Source of the DNA: Thiotrichaceae bacterium
Lineage (GTDB): Bacteria > Pseudomonadota > Gammaproteobacteria > Beggiatoales > Beggiatoaceae
NCBI GenBank assembly: GCA_011391085.1
Contig: JAABRD010000006.1
Span: 62,001-126,000 of the forward strand
Length of the DNA stretch: 64,000 bases
Direction of reading: 5' to 3'
Shown here: positions 63,701 through 64,000 of the stretch, in pieces
Numbering within the stretch: the stretch's first letter is position 1
Layout of the letters: each line of letters starts with the position of its first letter
Made by a program: the position numbers and the translations under genes
Notes under the pieces: model-generated
The model's input: only the letters and a program-made list of their open reading frames with translations
Databases searched by the model: none
Told to the model about the DNA's origin: nothing

Positions 63701-64000
63701 TTTACTGCTGCTTGAAGTGCCACGGTGTCTTTTTCAGCAGATGCTGGAACGTAGCCCAAGTACATCCCATCGGTGGTTTGTTTGGCACCGTATTCGACGG
63801 CTTGTTCATTGTTTTCCACTTTGTATTCTTGGGTACGATTATTCCACACGCCTCTGCCTGAGATAACTTGGGCAGTGGTTTCTGCAACCGTCCAACTCAG
63901 GTGCAGTAAGGGCGGGTCATACAGTTCTTTGCGGCCGAAAAAGCCTCTGGCATTAGTGGGAGAGTCGGCGGTACTCTTAAACAGCAATACGATGCTATTG
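57781..64000 (-). CDS. pilY1: Giant PilY1-like pilus tip protein, 5' end outside window
   Basis: At least 2070 residues; the frame is open to the right edge (SIVLLFKSTADSP). Order from the visible N-terminal side: a short part with RGFFGRKELYDPPLLHLSW, an Ala-rich helical region of about 395 residues (DNA about 62553-63738), three similar beta domains with VGVRFQELPIPK / VGLRFVDVDIPQ / VGFRFRDVPISK and a PSTGGTTDPST linker, a von Willebrand A-like region (NHLVLLTDGLANQN near 60.48 kb), and the C-terminal PilY1/PilC propeller (WRVADPLHSSPVV, LFVGTNDGLL) with the calcium loop DTDADGNADRLYVGD. PilY1 primes type IV pili and mediates adhesion. The coiled-coil insert is not typical of PilY1. Confidence 0.92.
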   Translation of the reverse strand, partial: NSIVLLFKSTADSPTNARGFFGRKELYDPPLLHLSWTVAETTAQVISGRGVWNNRTQEYKVENNEQAVEYGAKQTTDGMYLGYVPASAEKDTVALQAAVKAAETAYKKAQTATNTAQSKLTTADTNLQTATTNYNVAKADYDAAVATLDTQNQAFKEAELAFKAAEAAYQTALEAFNAADAEYLAAKTDYDNAKTLVDSAKEALVAAQAVVDAAKTEYNAANDAYKVATAAYTTASTNYQTANQAYSTAKSAFNTANTAYERAVSQATSAQTAYETAKTKYDIAAAKVPVPSNLATLKADMDAKKTTLDTKQAAVAPAQQTKDATQATLNEKQAALDVATAAKDNALAAKEAADAERTAKKAVVDEAMGVQNEKKTLLADAQAVLAGKKTVMDEKKAARDQKNTEMKAAKTDMTAKEKTMNSLMPKSVTVDRLKVKMDSAKAKMDTAQATKDTAEKTLEDAKTAEEAAKKALETAKKALEGGKGMVIKGTKSAVGVRFQELPIPKNATIIEAYITFTHQGNDHVDYQNPSQLDLNLNVYGEKTGNALDLASANPWLSKRIKTKASVEWTSVSPSTPGTTFRTPAKQATNPPAGTPDPAGGTTDPSTGGTTDPSTGTTDPSVQTTDLSAILQELVTQDDWKSRNSVVFMFENAMTEDFTGKLAPEIGGFRRFIGVKDDLADETKGIAVADLKGFANLPRLTVKYSAGMGAGEGEGGTVGDGDEQLVGLRFVDVDIPQGAKVLTASIEFRSDEQLAEPANLRVQVEDSDAAETFTATPKNLSSRPLAQTEVPWEITETWEKGATYTSPELAELVQTVVSRSGWCGGKGGIVFIISKRDGSPLRITKSYDDAPVLAPVLNVEYDMKSVPKGSCIQQTYSGQIAFESDDSEEKVSGAEAGDIYLTSDSLELGYKEDSRLVGFRFRDVPISKTSKVVEAKLIFTARTTSKEAANTPPTQLTIRGEKAGDSEPFTAAPGDLSGRKKTKDVPWVAPEMTSWQKNYTYTSSDIREVINEIIQHDDWNTYNNLSLFITGTGFRAANAFRAGPATAAILRIKVDGYLGEGGQGDIMTVRRQLRKIVKNIDIPPSNTPLVDGLYESAQYFRGGSVDYGKTRHDQSLYLVSHPGTYTGGILSRPKECTTTKPFEAICASEEISGVAKYTSPILTPCQSNHLVLLTDGLANQNASAENIQGMIKEFQSSCDLTYPDPDSVIEEGGTDAEEGPKTIKISKSEMCGIDLARFLHRNDNNTRVKDNQYVTTHSIGFQLGKGWTGVYKDGEGRPVVREDDIYYYATSEYGKTDEEVPPEKMATVQPGGYVEDEKATRQNGEAVKYLKEIAKEGGGNFYKADSVEELVAAFKSIVSQAMTTSTLFAAGGVSLNRFNNLYHNKEVYFSLFKPDRTPRWFGNVKKYHICQGVKSTDGIDCNVGEILDADNQKASKEGYIAESSRSYWSVMPDGKEVTLGGAGEHVPDSGTRKIFTYLDDDNARNVNLDNSKNEITIDNEELKPFLFTGDEPADDFEKVITWIRGQDVMDEDGDGDSQEPRWRVADPLHSSPVVVTYGGTVEQQQARLFVGTNDGLLRMLKADTGNPDPTIGGDEEWAFLPKDLLSKQMALMQNQAGDEHIYGLDSTPTLWTFDNNGNVQVDPEDGDFVKLYISMRRGGNNIYALDVTGSKEAPGSSPQLMWVIKGGIPETPFEKLGQSWSRPLVTQIQWKGKGTKVVLFGGGYHPSQDEGFGPTADKVGGGNAIFIADAMTGERLWWASSDDRADLKLTGMTYAIPSEMLFKDTDADGNADRLYVGDMGGQVWRVDLPMGLGAGQTAQGIQLATVSTDKPEERRRFFYPPEVIRLDDQLYAEGDGTKYDLVAIVSGTRTDPLEKVVHNQFYAFRDTQTGILTDDLSNWAGSITLDQMFDATSNVIQEDDNNSKVILELKKSRGWYINLQEKAGDDRTWIGEKGFSKVLITETGEDGADNSTKKTVFFNTYIPPTQSESVCDFSEGKKRTYVLDVFTAAAVIDVDQNKELTKNDRFVEGSGVPPEGPQKTRTENGQEPLGDGGPGKSITEDEVSIKRFFWMQK
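62553..63738 (-). other. Ala-rich coiled-coil segment of PilY1
   Basis: About 395 residues of heptad-like Ala/Lys/Thr/Asp sequence such as AEAAYQTALEAFNAADAEYL and DAAVATLDTQNQAF, with almost no Pro, Gly or aromatic residues except a regular Tyr. The regular 7-residue spacing of A and Y points to a long rod. There is one break (KVPVPSN, near 63130). Confidence 0.85.

Noticed and set aside
1-64000. tRNA, rRNA or riboswitch
   Set aside because: No cloverleaf with a GGTTCGAATCC-type T arm outside coding DNA, no rRNA sequence and no known riboswitch core was recognised by eye.

Overview
The window looks like chromosomal DNA of a gammaproteobacterium related to the large sulfur bacteria (Beggiatoa/Thiomargarita type). 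This is an inference. It rests on a BLUF-adenylate cyclase that closely resembles, from memory, the photoactivated cyclase bPAC of Beggiatoa, on Gram-negative LPS, type II secretion and type IV pilus genes, and on an extreme load of short palindromic repeats in almost every intergenic gap. No rRNA, tRNA, CRISPR array, phage region or transposase gene was found.

Layout. 1-9 kb: a histidine kinase/NtrC-type regulator pair, the light-sensing cyclase, a small ricin-like secreted protein, an orphan dndE, cardiolipin synthase and an AI-2E-type permease. 9-14.5 kb (minus strand): J-domain/PH membrane protein coupled to gspK, an AAA ATPase, an aminotransferase and a hydrolase. 14.5-24 kb: a 1270-residue filamentous-haemagglutinin-like exoprotein with nine 54-residue repeats, an internally deleted DNA adenine methylase relic, mutS, and a methyltransferase fused to an Mrr-like nuclease. 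24.5-30 kb: TPR protein, FG-GAP-like protein, gspE and a polytopic membrane protein. 30.5-42 kb: NDUFA9-like protein, cca, a REC-kinase, an HExxH protein, an RHH protein, a CoA transferase, a DUF3108 protein, hldE and hldD. 42-46.5 kb: an Rpn-family gene broken by a MITE, vapBC and a hybrid kinase. 47-52.6 kb: a 1736-residue fibro-slime surface protein. 53-56.6 kb: remains of conflict-type genes (a PIN toxin split by a MITE, STAND-ATPase fragments, a TPR protein lacking any effector domain). 57-64 kb: a pilin and a giant PilY1 that runs off the right edge.

The most striking feature is the repeat landscape. At least four short non-autonomous element families occur, some nested in each other. 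Family A has GGTAGTGATGCAAT termini and 8-bp target duplications. Family B has AGTACTGAAGCAG termini flanked by TA. Family C has TATAGTAATATTC termini. Family D has GGTAGTGTTG termini around arrays of a TACGGAATTTATTCCG-like palindrome. The same GC-rich hairpin core sits inside both A and B shells, as if cores were exchangeable. Two insertions can be undone on paper to restore intact reading frames (Rpn gene and PIN toxin). Several genes take their stop codon or C-terminal tail from a repeat, and several others start directly after one.
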